A stretch of DNA of 64,000 nt from Reticulitermes speratus (taxonomy: Eukaryota; Arthropoda; Insecta; Blattodea; Rhinotermitidae), in assembly GCA_021186555.1 (NCBI GenBank), contig JAJKFL010000026.1, positions 4,231,709 to 4,295,708 of the forward strand. The letters are read 5' to 3'. Of this stretch, positions 22,048 through 33,753 are shown piece by piece (position 1 is the first letter of the stretch; each line of letters starts with the position of its first letter). The notes under the pieces were generated by a model that did not search any database, was not told the DNA's origin, and saw only the letters and a list, made by a program, of their open reading frames with translations. The translations under genes and the position numbers were made by a program.

Positions 22048-24008
22048 TATCTGGTGTAGCTCACATTCTGGATGCTTTGTGTTGGGAGGGTATCTGGTGT
22101 AGCTCACATTCTGGATGTTTTGTGTTGGGAGGGTATCTGGTGTAGCTCACATTCTGGATGCTTTGTGTTGGGAGGGTATCTGGTGTAGCTCACATTCTGG
22201 ATGCTTTGTGTTGGGAGGGTATCTGGTGTAGCTCACATTCTGGATGTTTTGTGTTGGGAGGGTATCTGGTGTAGCTCACATTCTGGATGCTTTGTGTTGG
22301 GAGGGTATCTGGTGTAGCTCACATTCTGGATGCTTTGTGTTGGGAGGGTATCTGGTGTAGCTCACATTCTGGATGCTTTGTGTTGGGAGGGTATCTGGTG
22401 TAGCTCACATTCTGGATGCTTTGTGTTGGGAGGGTATCTGGTGTAGCTCACATTCTGGATGCTTTGTGTTGGGAGGGTATCTGGTGTAGCTCACATTCTG
22501 GATGTTTTGTGTTGGGAGGGTATCTGGTGTAGCTCACATTCTGGATGCTTTGTGTTGGGAGGGTATCTGGTGTAGCTCACATTCTGGATGCTTTGTGTTG
22601 GGGGGGGGGTATCTGGTGTAGCTCACATTCTGGATGATTTGTGTTGGGAGGGTATCTGGTGTAGCTCACATTCTGGATGCTTTGTGTTGGGAGGGTATCT
22701 GGTGTAGCTCACATTCTGGATGTTTTGTGTTGGGAGGGTATCTGGTGTAGCTCACATTCACAGTTACTTGTGTTGGGAGGGTATTTGGTGTAGCACACAT
22801 TCAGGATGCTTTATGTTGGGAGGGCATCTGGTGTAGCTCACATTCACAGTTACTTGTGTTGGGAGGGTATCTGGTGTAGCTCACATTCTGGATGCTTTGT
22901 GTTGGGAGGGTATCTGGTGTAGCTCACATTCTGGATGTTTTGTGTTGGGAGGGTATCTGGTGTAGCTCACATTCACAGTTACTTGTGTTGGGAGGGTATT
23001 TGGTGTAGCACACATTCAGGATGCTTTATGTTGGGAGGGCATCTGGTGTAGCTCACATTCACAGTTACTTGTGTTGGGAGGGTATTTGGTGTAGCACACA
23101 TTCAGGATGCTTTATGTTGGGAGGGCATCTGGTGTAGCTCACATTCACAGTTACTTGTGTTGGGAGGGTATTTGGTGTAGCTCACATTCAGGATGCTTTG
23201 TATTGGGAAGTCATCTGGTGTAGCTCACATTCACAGTTACTTGTGTTGGGAGGGTATTTGGTGTAGCACACATTCAGGATGCTTTATGTTGGGAGGGCAT
23301 CTGGTGTAGCTCACATTCACAGTTACTTGTGTTGGGAGGGTATTTGGTGTAGCACACATTCAGGATGCTTTATGTTGGGAGGGCATCTGGTGTAGCTTAC
23401 ATTCACAGTTACTTGTGTTGGGAGGGTATTTGGTGTAGCTCACATTCAGGATGCTTTGTATTGGGAAGTCATCTGGTGTAGCTCACATTCACAGTTACTT
23501 GTGTTGGGAGGGTATTTGGTGTAGCTCACATTCACAGTTACTTGTGTTGGGAGGGCATCTGGTGTAGCTCACATTCACAGTTACTTGTGTTGGGAGGGTA
23601 TTTGGTGTAGCACACATTCACAGTTACTTGTGTTGGGAGGGCATCTGGTGTAGCTCACATTCACAGTTACTTGTGTTGGGAGGGTATTTGGTGTAGCTCA
23701 CATTCACAGTTACTTGTGTTGGGAGGGCATCTGGTGTAGCTCACATTCACAGTTACTTGTGTTGGGAGGGTATTTGGTGTAGCTCACATTCACAGTTACT
23801 TGTGTTGGGAGGGCATCTGGTGTAGCTCACATTCACAGTTACTTGTGTTGGGAGGGTATTTGGTGTAGCTCACATTCAGGATGCTTTGTATTGGGAAGTC
23901 ATCTGGTGTAGCTCACATTCACAGTTACTTGTGTTGGGAGGGTATTTGGTGTAGCTCACATTCAGGATGCTTTGTATTGGGAAGTCATCTGGTGCAGCTC
24001 ACATTTAT
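22048..24008 (+). repeat. 43-bp minisatellite, about 45 copies, with 86-bp higher-order repeat
   Basis: The left half (to about 22740) is a simple 43-bp unit (TATCTGGTGTAGCTCACATT, CTGGATGCTTTGTGTTGG, GAGGG). From about 22740 it alternates two diverged monomers, one with CACAGTTACTTG and one with CAGGATGCTTTATG or CAGGATGCTTTGTA, giving an 86-bp dimer. One copy near 22600 has an expanded G run. It lies in the intron between the exons at 21532 and 25024. Confidence 0.94.
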
Positions 24009-25023
24009 GGGTCAAAGAATTGGGAAGGTGCATATTATAATTAACAGTGGAGCTGATCCCTTACCCAACACCTGCACAGAAGGTCGTTGTCTAACCCCTA
24101 GATCATTGGGTGCCCATAATCTTAATGATTGTGTAATTCAGTAACTGTGCATATACTTGCCATGCAGTTAGAGAATGCTGCATAGGTTGGCAGTAGTGCA
24201 TGTTCAGTGAAGCAACACACTAAGATTCTGAAGGTTATGGCAGTCATCATAGTAACGGTTTATTGGGTGACACCTGCTTAGGTTATGTCACACCCGATGA
24301 CACGAAAATTTGTCAGTTATAAGGTGTGTGGAAGGAATAGGTCGTGGTCACTTTCGGTATACTGCCACAGTACCTGCTTGTAGGGACTAAGGCAAGCTGT
24401 GGTTGGTCTGTGGACCGAGAGTCGAATGTGTGTCTGCCAGGTACAAAGTCAGAGTGCCGAGTGCTTGGTGATAACATGTGGTAAAAGGAATTCTCTTACC
24501 TGTAGAGTAGACATTCTGATTTTGTATTTTTATTCCACTGTATGAACAGTAAGGCCGTGTTTAACATTGGGATTATGTTCCTGGAAATTACTACATAGCG
24601 CAGAAGGCAAGCATTTCTCCCGTAAAAATTAAGTTAAGCACCCAAACGTCTGGCTGATGAAGATCCCACCAGATGGCAGTGAAAACAACGCAAAAATGAG
24701 TCTGGGTAACGTTCGTCAAATGTGCAGTCACTGAAAATAGCAGCGTTACAGTCATATGATATTGTTTGGTGCACTGTTCAGGGACACATGGTGATAACCT
24801 TAGGGTTAAACGTGCAGGATTGCTTGACTAAGGTGCATGTATTTAATTCACACACTTGGAGTTATATGGTGAAGATCTCAGTGTAATTTCTGTTACATTG
24901 CTGTGTGTTTTGTTGTGGTAGTTACACTTAGCATATAATAATACACTGCACTTTTCCATGTGGCAGAACTTCTGTCTAGTGAGAATGAAATGAACTGTGT
25001 GAAATCCGTTACTTGCGTTGCAG
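24009..25023. other. Intronic, no repeat recognised
   Basis: Remainder of the intron after the 43-bp array. No open frame with splice support. Confidence 0.5.
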
Positions 25024-25183
25024 CTTGCCCACATCTGTGCCTGCGTACCTGAGTCATAGCCCCCCAGTGCTGCTACACCCTGAGAGAGTGGTGCCCATGT
25101 CTGAGTGTGAGAGATTCGAGCGTAGTTTTCAGCCAAATGTTGCACTGGCACCGATACCGCAGCAGCGTAGAACGAGATTAGAG
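25024..25183 (+). CDS. Coding exon (second visible) of the same gene
   Basis: The acceptor GTTGCAG is followed by one base that completes the split Ser codon, then 53 codons. The peptide is proline-rich (SVPAYLSHSPPVLLHPERVV) and then mixed (ECERFERSFQPNVALAPIPQ). The donor is GAG/GTAACC at 25183. A second donor, GAG/GTGAGA, lies 15 nt downstream at 25198. Both leave phase 0 and would add or omit five residues (VTKLE), so both are plausible. The next exon begins in phase 0, as needed. The 3.3-kb intron before it contains the 43-bp minisatellite. Confidence 0.7.
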
Positions 25184-25545
25184 GTAACCAAGTTAGAGGT
25201 GAGACGCCTTGGATGTGTTACGTATTTGGTAACAGCATTCCATTTTTGTATGTCTAATTAGCCAAGTAACTCAGAACACATTCCTCTCAAGAAGCCGAAG
25301 TTAGACTGATATTGAAGACATTCTATGCCTTTTGTGTAACTCGAAGGTTTATTTTTGTGTTTGCAAGAGCCCAGCGCTGCACCCTGCCCTGAGTGAAATG
25401 AATACAATCCAAATTCTCCCAATTAGTTTAAGTGGAAATCAAGGTCACTGCTGGTTAATGTGACTACCGGTATGCAGTCGGCAGGGGTTTTTACATTAGT
25501 GCAGACAATGATTTACAGATGTGTGTCATTGGCTTGCATGTGCAG

Positions 25546-25789
25546 GTAAAGACGGAGGACCCAGATGTGGATAGGAAGTCTGTCTGTTCCAAAAAGTCCT
25601 CTGCAAGCCCAGTTTCTCCTAGTTCAGCAGTTCCTGTCCTAGATGCTCATCATATTACTGCCAAATCATCCCCCAGTTCTACTGCCACCTCTGCTGTTCC
25701 TGCTGCAGGGGGACCAACACTGTATAACCCAGAAATTGAACTTTCAACAGATACCGAGGACAGTTTGTCAGATGTGGCTGGTGAAACAG
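25546..25789 (+). CDS. Coding exon (third visible): Ser/Pro-rich linker with SUMO-consensus site
   Basis: The acceptor TGTGCAG is followed by GTAAAGACG in phase 0. The peptide begins VKTEDPDVDRKS, a psi-K-x-E sumoylation consensus. It continues as a Ser/Ala/Pro-rich low-complexity linker and ends in an acidic patch (YNPEIELSTDTEDSLSD). Two donors give the same phase 1: a GT donor after 25780 (GCTG/GTGAAA), or a GC-AG donor after 25789 (ACAG/GCAAGG). The latter matches the U1 consensus at more positions, and I used it for the end coordinate. Choosing the GT donor would drop three residues. Linkers of this composition are common in transcription and chromatin proteins; that is inference. Confidence 0.7.
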
Positions 25790-25936
25790 GCAAGGCTTTT
25801 GATAAATCACTGTTAATCGATTTCATTTAACCTTTTGGTAGTTGTGTGTCGTGGCATTACGATTGTACAGACCAGCTGATCCAGTGTCAGAGTTTTACAA
25901 TAGTGGGTTAAAATATAGGTACCAGCCCTGTAGAAG

Positions 25937-26150
25937 GTAAAGGTACAGTTGTCCCTGTGCACTGTATATAGGAGAGTTAAGATACAGCTCCACCCATTCT
26001 TAACCTCAGCACTAGATGGAGATGAGCGCTCAGCTTCATGTCCTGGCCCCTTTAATCCCAGGGAAAGAACCGCAGTACCTTCTAAATAGGAGGCTGGGTG
26101 GTGGGCCTTACAGCCAGTGTGGACATTTTGGAGACATATCCTAAGGAAGG
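25937..26150 (-). mobile_element. SINE family A, minus strand, in intron
   Basis: Starts GGTAAAGGTACAGTTGTCCC, then CCATTCTTAACCTCAGCACT, AGATGGAGATGAG, GGGAAAGAAC, AATAGGAGGCTGGGTGG and GTGTGGACATTTTGGAGA. Head missing. Confidence 0.78.
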
Positions 26151-27005
26151 TAGTGTCTTTTCAGTGTCTTCATTCATATTGTCCGTCTGGTTAAGGGAAG
26201 GACATGTCAGCATTTTTATAGCACAACTCCAGACTTTTTACAGTGGCATTGGAATTCCCTTGATGGGGTCCATGAAATGTTTTTTCTAGTAGTTGAATTT
26301 ACGTCCTTTAATAATAGTTTCCCCCCCCCCCTCTCTCTTTTATGTGACATATAATTTTTATGCTGCAGTGCAGTTGTTGGTTTCTGCTGCACGTTCAGTT
26401 ACCATTAATTTGGAATTAGCATCGTAACTGCAACACACTGATTCTGGTATTTTAGACACCGTTGTACCTGTCTTTGCGACATGATCACACGTGATTTTTA
26501 CAGAACACTTTAACAACTCCTCGCATCACTAACCTGACTCTCAATGAGCTGTCAGCATGTCAGTAATGAAGTGATGTGTATAAAATAACGTGTATAATTG
26601 TTATAGCAGCTGTGTAATTTGCTTTATTCACATCGCTTTGGCTGATAAAAATCATTCACCCTTGTCACAGAACGTGTTTAATTCTGTGTGCGATCATAAA
26701 CCCCCATGCACCGCAGTATTTTGGATGACAAGTTAGGAAAAAAGGTTTTGTCTCCTTTCCTTTTGACAGTACTTGAACTATGCAAAAGCTGCAGCATTCT
26801 ACGATGTACTGACTGTGAAACGTCATATCAGTGTGGGTTTTGTGATGAAGGGCGAATGTATATGGCTGAGAAAATGGAGTGTATCTTAGGTAATGGGGAC
26901 AATTGGCATCAAACCTTGTGGAAGATGGCTTCTTCAAGTATGCAGTGTATCATCAGAGGTAATCCGACTCATGAACACAGAATAAAAGTTTTGTATGTAG
27001 CTTAA

Positions 27006-27290
27006 GGAGCCAGGACAGCTCAGTTGGTATAGTGACAAGGCTACAGGCTGGACAACTGAGAAATTTTTCGATTGCAGGTGGGGGCAGGATCTCCTCCAGA
27101 CTATCCAGACTGATTGTGCGACCCACCCATCGTCCTATTCACTGTTTCCGGAGGGCTCTTTCACTGGGGGTAAAGTGGATGGAGTATGAAGGTGACTATT
27201 GATCTCCATCCACTGCTGAATTTAAGAATGAGTGGAGCTATATTAGCACCCACCCTAATGCCTTCATGGCATGTACTGGGGTAATGACCT
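27006..27290 (+). mobile_element. SINE family A, full copy, in intron
   Basis: Head GGACAGCTCAGTTGGTATAG with a decayed box B (TTCGATTGCAGG). The body has CCAGACTGATTGTGCGACCC, GGGGGTAAAGTGGATGG and TTTAAGAATGAGTGGAGC, and ends CCTTCATGGCATGTACTGGG. It lies in the intron before the coiled-coil exon. Confidence 0.8.
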
Positions 27291-27704
27291 TATTTCATGA
27301 GCTTATTGCCAGAGAAAAGTCATCATATTCGGTCACTGTTGACAGCTGGAGAGTTTATATTCTGTGACATCAAAATATGTGAAACCACTGAGGCTGTTGA
27401 GTACAGTGATACCTCAGCCAGTGCAAGGGTTATGGTAGTGGTCACAGCATGTTGGGCAGAACCGCGTTCCACAGACTTCTTGTGTAAAAAATAGGCATTA
27501 TGGTATTTTGTTTATTTTCTTAATAATTTTATAAATACAGAGGTTTAGTTGTAGTGTATTGAGTTTATGTCTAGAAATTATTTTGTAGCCTTTGACTGTT
27601 AAAATTCCAAATCTGCTAAGACAGTCTTAGAAGGTACATTTATGTCTCAGCATTTCACTGTGGGAGCCGTGGATTACACTGTTGTGTTTCTGTAGCACTT
27701 ATAG

Positions 27705-27973
27705 GGACGGAAAGCAAGACTGTAGTGGCGCAGCTTGTAGCTGTGCTTGACACTCTATGTGATACGAAAGAGACAGCACGGGCCCGGGTGTTGGGACTGG
27801 TGGAGCACCTTGCCATGAGGCTAGAGCAGCAGGAAGCCAAGTGCCGGCAGCTGCGAGAGGAGAATGACGAGCTGCAGCGACTGCATCGTCAACAGCAACA
27901 GCGTCATGGCAAGCAGGAAGAACGTATCGCGGAATTGCAGCGACGCTTGCGCCAGGAGGACATCACTGTCAAG
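27705..27973 (+). CDS. Coding exon (fourth visible): long coiled coil
   Basis: The acceptor CTTATAG is followed by GGACGG, where two bases complete a split Gly codon. Then come 89 codons to the donor AAG/GTGTGA in phase 0. The peptide is a strong coiled-coil candidate: VVAQLVAVLDTL, a basic/hydrophobic helix (LGLVEHLAMRLEQQEAKCRQ), then LREENDELQRLHRQQQQ and EERIAELQRRLRQE, with leucines at heptad spacing and a Gln-rich centre. It ends DITVKQDPD across the splice junction, a second psi-K-x-D/E site. GC content is well above the flanking introns, as expected for a conserved exon. The likely role is dimerisation or complex assembly; no named family recognised. Confidence 0.78.
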
Positions 27974-28316
27974 GTGTGATACCTAGGATAACAGTACTGG
28001 CCCTTGTGTGAATATGGTAATGAACGTTCAGGATAGTAAGGAATTTTAATGATCAGGTAGACAACTGTCAGCTTTGCATTAAAAAATTTGTTTCATTTAG
28101 CCTGTTGAGTGCCTGGTTGTTCAGGCAAAGTGTAGACTAGATTAAATTGGTTTAGTAATGGTGGGTTTTTGTGAATGCTGTGATGAACCTGTAACAACAT
28201 GGATCTCAGGAGACGGACTGTTTTTCGGTCTTGATATGTGATTTGTATCATTGATGCAAGATTTCAATTAATGTTACTAGTAGATGTGTCTTACATTATT
28301 TGTATTATGTTTCCAG

Positions 28317-28532
28317 CAAGATCCAGATGCTTTCCAGGACAAGATGGTGGTAAGGGAGAAAGAGCTACGTACCATTTGCAGTGAGGTGTCGGATTTGTCT
28401 GGCAGCAGCCTTGTTAAGCGGGCAAAAGAGCCAGTCAGAAGCAGTAGTGGGGGTAGTCCCGTGTCTGTAATCACTTCGCAACAACCCGTCATCCCTCTAG
28501 TTATCAAGTCAGAACCCAACAGCTCTGAGTGA
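28317..28532 (+). CDS. Last coding exon of the same gene, with stop codon
   Basis: The acceptor TTTCCAG is followed by CAAGATCCAGAT in phase 0, then 71 codons and TGA at 28530-28532. The peptide continues charged and helical (QDPDAFQDKMVVREKELRTI), then Ser-rich, and ends VIPLVIKSEPNSSE, a third psi-K-x-E motif at the C terminus. With the other four exons the visible protein is about 370 residues. The Ser/Pro linker, coiled coil and three SUMO-type lysines point to a nuclear cofactor. That is inference from motifs, not from recognised homology. Confidence 0.75.
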   Translation, partial: QDPDAFQDKMVVREKELRTICSEVSDLSGSSLVKRAKEPVRSSSGGSPVSVITSQQPVIPLVIKSEPNSSE

Positions 28533-30176
28533 GTCAACCAACAACATTAATGCCACTGGTCAGTTGAATGGATGGATCAAGTTGGCTGAAGATGTCTGAT
28601 CATTATTGCTCATCAGTGTTATTTCATGTCGGGCGAGATCCACTGGAGTGCCATGTCAAAGGCGCAAGAGAACTAAAGTGGAAGAAGAGAAGGAGGAGGG
28701 CAGCCATATTTTGTACGTACTATATGAAGATGACATGCTTTTGTATATTTAATTTGTACTGCCAGCTGGTCGGTTGTTTTGAAACGTAGACTGCTGACAG
28801 CAGCGTGTTATGTGCATACAGCAAATGGTGATGCGATGCAGTGCCTAACTTTTTTTGGTTGAAACAAAGCTTTGTCATTGTGGGTAGCTAGCTTAGAAGG
28901 GGAAAAAAAAAACATGAGTAGGGAAAAAAATGTATCACTGGCAAATATTTTTATCAATTTGAAAGTACAAAATGTTTAGGTGCTGTATTTTTTTCAGCAC
29001 TGTTGAATATATACATTGTACATTAATTTTTTTTTTTTTTTTCCATGATTGCAGATGTAATTAGTGTATATTATTTGGTGTGCTGGTTTTGAGGCTTCAA
29101 CATTTTCTTTACCCTCCACCATTAGTTACAGTAGTTGATTCATCTCAGCATTTGTTGCATTGTTATGAAGATCTCAAGTAATCTCTGTAAATGCAGCCTG
29201 TACAACCTGCAGCCACACATTAACATAAAAATACAAAAACATACGATAGATACAGTAGATGGGGGGCTAATAATGATGCAACTGGCCAGATAACACTGAA
29301 ATACTCTTAACATATTTTCCTTCACTGGAGCTTGTGCTGTAATAGTCAGAATGCTTGTAAATATGGTGCAGCCTCACTTTACTGAGGTTATTTTGTCCAA
29401 CTTATAATTTGGGGCAGTCATAAAACGTGGCTATTTCTTCAGGGGTACCTGTTGACTGGCATGTGAAGCGAGTTGAGATACGCAGTAGCTTAGTTTTCCT
29501 GTAGAAGTGTTTGGGGGTGTTTTTCTTACATTCCATCTTTTTTTGGGCCACATCAGCACATCTTGCATACAAACTGCTTGCTTCACAAGCTGAATCAGTC
29601 ACATTCCCACATTTTACAATAAGAGGAATTTCTTTTTGGTACCCCTGTTCTGTATTTTATCCATCTTGTCCTTGTTAATCCTTTGGCACCGAATGTTACA
29701 AGTGTGTAATGCACAGTGTGATCACCAAACATTGACTACTGCTCTTGGTGTATTATGGCCACTCTTATGTAGCCCTTTAAATTCTTAGCTGTTACGGTCT
29801 TCTGCAGATCACACTGGGCAGTTAATTCCGGTGCAAAAGGGTTACTGGAACATGCAGTTGTGGACCTGGGGCATCGTGTGCTGCGTAAGCAATATAAGGC
29901 TTGGATGCCTTTTCACTGCCAAAAGCCATATTTGCATATCGTGTCATTGGAACAAAGTTCACTTTGTACAGTACGGAAGATGTACTGTTGTTTTTTTTCT
30001 GCACATTTTCACATGTTGCATGTATCAAGGCGCCCCCCCCCCCCCCCCCCACCCCCCCACTTTCCACCTAATTCTTGTCAGTAAGTGCAGTGTCAAAACA
30101 AAATGGAGATATTCTCCTGTACCCAGATTAGATAATGTTGTACAATGTGTTTATCATTTTCTTTTTTGTAAATAAA
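28533..30176 (+). other. Candidate 3' UTR of the five-exon gene
   Basis: The sequence after the stop is AT-rich, not open in any long frame and free of recognised repeats. A canonical AATAAA lies at 30171-30176, preceded by T-rich sequence. A poly(C) run sits at 30033-30050. Other AATAAA hexamers occur much further on (for example 42846 and 48231), so a longer UTR is possible. The poly(A) site is a guess. Confidence 0.3.
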
Positions 30177-31215
30177 CTTTACATATGGATCCTGTACCTG
30201 ATAAGATGCGTTGCCATTCCTCGAAGATCTCTTTTTTTGCTACAAAACTGAAGTTCTGACAGCAACAGTGTGCAACGAAATCTTCTTGGGTGATGAACCA
30301 CATTGATACAGAATGAAACTCGGACATTTCTGAAAAATGTTTTTTAGACACAAATTGGCTGATAATGCTCTGACATAGACCTGATAGGTACAAGTTCTTG
30401 TAGGTCAAGAGGTAGCCAGAGGAAGAGTGGTGCTGTCTTGTATTGTTCATCTGACGAAGCTCACTGCTGCTGGACAGCAAGGGGTGAGATGGCGTCTGAC
30501 ATGACGAGTTTCGTTCTGCATCATTGTGACTGATCACTGGATTAGGCATCATTACATTTCATTTTTCCTGAATGTTTAAAGTCACGTGTAGCTTTCCAAA
30601 CCCGACCCATATGGTGGGTACAGCGTGCAGTGATGTGGTTGCTAGACTGCTGTAAGTGATACCTTTTCATAACTGCCGTGCCAATATTGTATCATGCACT
30701 CACAACACTAGTATATATGGTAGTGCTTTGAGCGTATAAAATTCTTTAAACTGACTCTTAACCCTTTCAGTGCTAACTTTTTTTTTTGTGTGTTGACTGC
30801 CCGTTGCTGAATTTTTATAAAGTAATGTGTGTCATTTTGTCAGTAGCACAGAAAGGGTTTCTATAAAAAGGTCTAAATGTGTCATACTACAAATTTATGG
30901 AATTATGCATGTCGAATATCAATGTTAAGGTTATTGTGTCTTTGCACAAATCTTTCGGCATTTAGACTCTTTTTTTATTGATAGTTGACATTTTTCACTG
31001 CCAGTAAGAGTAAGAAAACTTAAGGAAGGCAGTTGTGCAGTGTGACATTGGTTATGTTTGGTCAAAGTAGACACTACAGTCAGACTGATGGACAGACAGA
31101 CATTTGCAGTTGCGTGTAGCCCTGACAACTGCATTTACTGCGCTGGTGCATCACATTTAACACAACCCTGTCCTCCAAGTATAGTACCTGATACTCTACC
31201 ACGCATCCCAGTTTA

Positions 31216-31216
31216 C

Positions 31217-31248
<32 letters not shown>
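31216..31248 (+). repeat. (ATT)n microsatellite
   Basis: About ten ATT/TTA triplets followed by GTT triplets. Confidence 0.9.
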
Positions 31249-31249
<1 letters not shown>

Positions 31250-32929
31250 TGTTGTTGTTACACATCATAATTTACATCGTTATCATTATTATACCACCAC
31301 CACCACACTTCATTACTACTATATTTATCTGAATATAAGATGTGAGATTCTTCGTAATTCAACATCCGGAGAGCAGTGAGTCATGTCACAATTGTGGATG
31401 AAACAAATTTGGTATGATGAATGTTTGTCTCTGATAGTACATAAACAGTGGATGCTTTTAATGTAAATAATGTTGCTGTCCCATAGACATCACTCATTTT
31501 ATGTAAAGTTGCTGCATTATAGCATACAGTTTACTGCCCTTCCCTTGCCATACAAACCATTGGTTTAAGAGTTTTCACCTACATGAACTCCTTCCTCTCA
31601 CAAACCAGTCATTGTTTCCAGTACTTATTGTCCACTGTTGTCACTTCGCATATTGTCTCGAATGTGCAGGACGTATGACATCCTTTAGAACTCTGCACGT
31701 AAGGAGCAGCATTGCAGCGTCTCTTGTTCTCGTATTGTTCTCGGGAGGTTTACTCTTCTGTGTGTTAGATCATTTTACAGTGACTAAACCTTAGGAATTT
31801 TTGTATGTCATATTTATGCTAAGGATGGTACCGAATGTTTATGCATTTTTTATATAACTTTCATAATGTGTCTGTTTTTGCATAAGTGAATGAATGAGAG
31901 TGTTGTATAAATATAATACGTGATCATTAGTGGTTCTTGGCTACCGTTCTGTCCTGTCTTAAGGTGAACTTTGTGTGTTTTTGTGTGTTTAGGAAAATGT
32001 TTGACCTCAGAAACCAGTTAAAATAGTAGGAAATCAATTTGCATATGAGTGCTTGCCTTATGAGCAGTTTTCAGGGAATCAGCTTGAAGCTTGTAAACCA
32101 GGGGAATGCTGTGTTACTAAAATGTGCCTCCTATGCCACAAGAGGGAATGAGCAGATGCTGATAATACTTGTATCATGGATATAGGAGTCTGTATCTGAT
32201 GATACAACTTCTTGACCTTAATCCAGTGACTTCCACAGCCATATAAGTGACAATAGCTCAAGAAGTATAAAAGCACTAAAATATCTTGTGAAGTTGACGT
32301 ACAGCAATTGTACAGATTGTGTTAAGACAGAATAAGGAAGGTAAAGATGGCGTTCAAGAAGTGCTGGACCTACAAGTGCATGTGTCCTCAGGCTGATCTT
32401 CTTCAGTGCTGTGATGGTTAAGTGCTGATAAAATTAGAGTTAAATCTTGAGAAAGGAAACTGTTTGGCTGACACGAGGGACACTCCGTAACAAATCGTAC
32501 CATAAGAGGTGCATTGCTGTTGTTCTTGCCTGCTTTCCTGCTTCCACCTATGTCCCACGTTTTAAGCTATGGTGCCAGCGCCAGTGGCATCTCTGCTCCT
32601 TTTTTAATATTATCGTGTGGGGACTAGATCAGTTGCTGTAACTATATACTGCCCAGTGGACAATGTTAAATGCTTACTGGGTAGAAAATTGGGTATGCGT
32701 AAAATGTGTGAGAAAACTGATCTTGTATTGTGTCAGTTCTGATGAGTTCCTATATTCAAGTAAATATGGTACCACCATCACCGCCACCATGTATTATAAC
32801 TATTGTTAGATAATATTAATGGGGCTTATTTTTGGAAGTTGCAAATTGTAACTTTGTTTAAGTTTAAAATCCCTTCATACTCATTCAGTTTTAATTTTTC
32901 CAACAACTATGAGTGATGGTCAACAAGTA

Positions 32930-33753
32930 AGGTTTCCTGGGTCATAAAAATGAAATGAGAAGTCATTACAGTGTGAGATTAGCTCAATTATTCACTTAAG
33001 TATCATTATTTCTCAGGATAATTCCCTGAGCACGTTGTTGCATTCGTTCCATTGCAGCTCAAGTTTAAAAATTTGGCCTCTAGAAATCGGGGCTCTGGCA
33101 TTTGCAGCTATTCAAAAGCACAGCCATTTCCACTTCCTCGTGATTGTGGAACTTGCCAAAATGTGGCAAGTGCATCAGTGTGCTTCGTGATTATGTTGGC
33201 AAAACAGTGATATTTGATTTGAATAAATGAGCTATGTGCAATGTTATGTCCTGCATACCAGTGTCCAGTGTGCACACAATTCCTCACACCCACTCTCACA
33301 GACAAACACTTACATAAATGGAACTGTCCTGTGTCATAATGTTTATCGACTGTGTGTTTAAAATTGATGCTCTGGTAGAAAGCAGCGACCAGGCTTGTTT
33401 ATCAGCTGTTTCCTGGTCATCAGATTGGGCGGCAGCAATACAGAATATTGGACGTGTTTGTGCGAAGTTTGCAATAGCAGTGGCTCTGATTTCTGAAGTT
33501 TCTGATACTGGCTTTTAAATACACCGTGTTTGCTTCGTGTCTTTTTACAAATTGGATTATTTTCTAAAGCATTATTCTGCAGCAGCAACAGATTACACAA
33601 TCTCAGTGACACTTCTGTCCTGTTGGCCAGTCATTACCAAGCAGGACACATGAGTAAGAAATGCATGCAAGTGCACGCACACTCGAGGCAGGCATGCAGG
33701 ACGTATCCTGATATAATGACTTCTCATTTAATTTCTGTGACCCAGTGAACCAT
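32930..33753. mobile_element. Candidate TIR element, about 820 bp
   Basis: The left end (GGTTTCCTGGGTCATAAAAA, TGAAATGAGAAGTCATTA) and right end (TAATGACTTCTCATTTAATT, TCTGTGACCCAGTGAACC) are imperfect inverted repeats of about 36 bp. The interior has no recognisable transposase. I could not define a target duplication. Likely a decayed mariner-like or other DNA transposon. Confidence 0.5.

Noticed and set aside
19736..24008. CRISPR-like appearance of regular 41- and 43-bp repeats
   Set aside because: Units are contiguous with no unique spacers, and the locus is eukaryotic.
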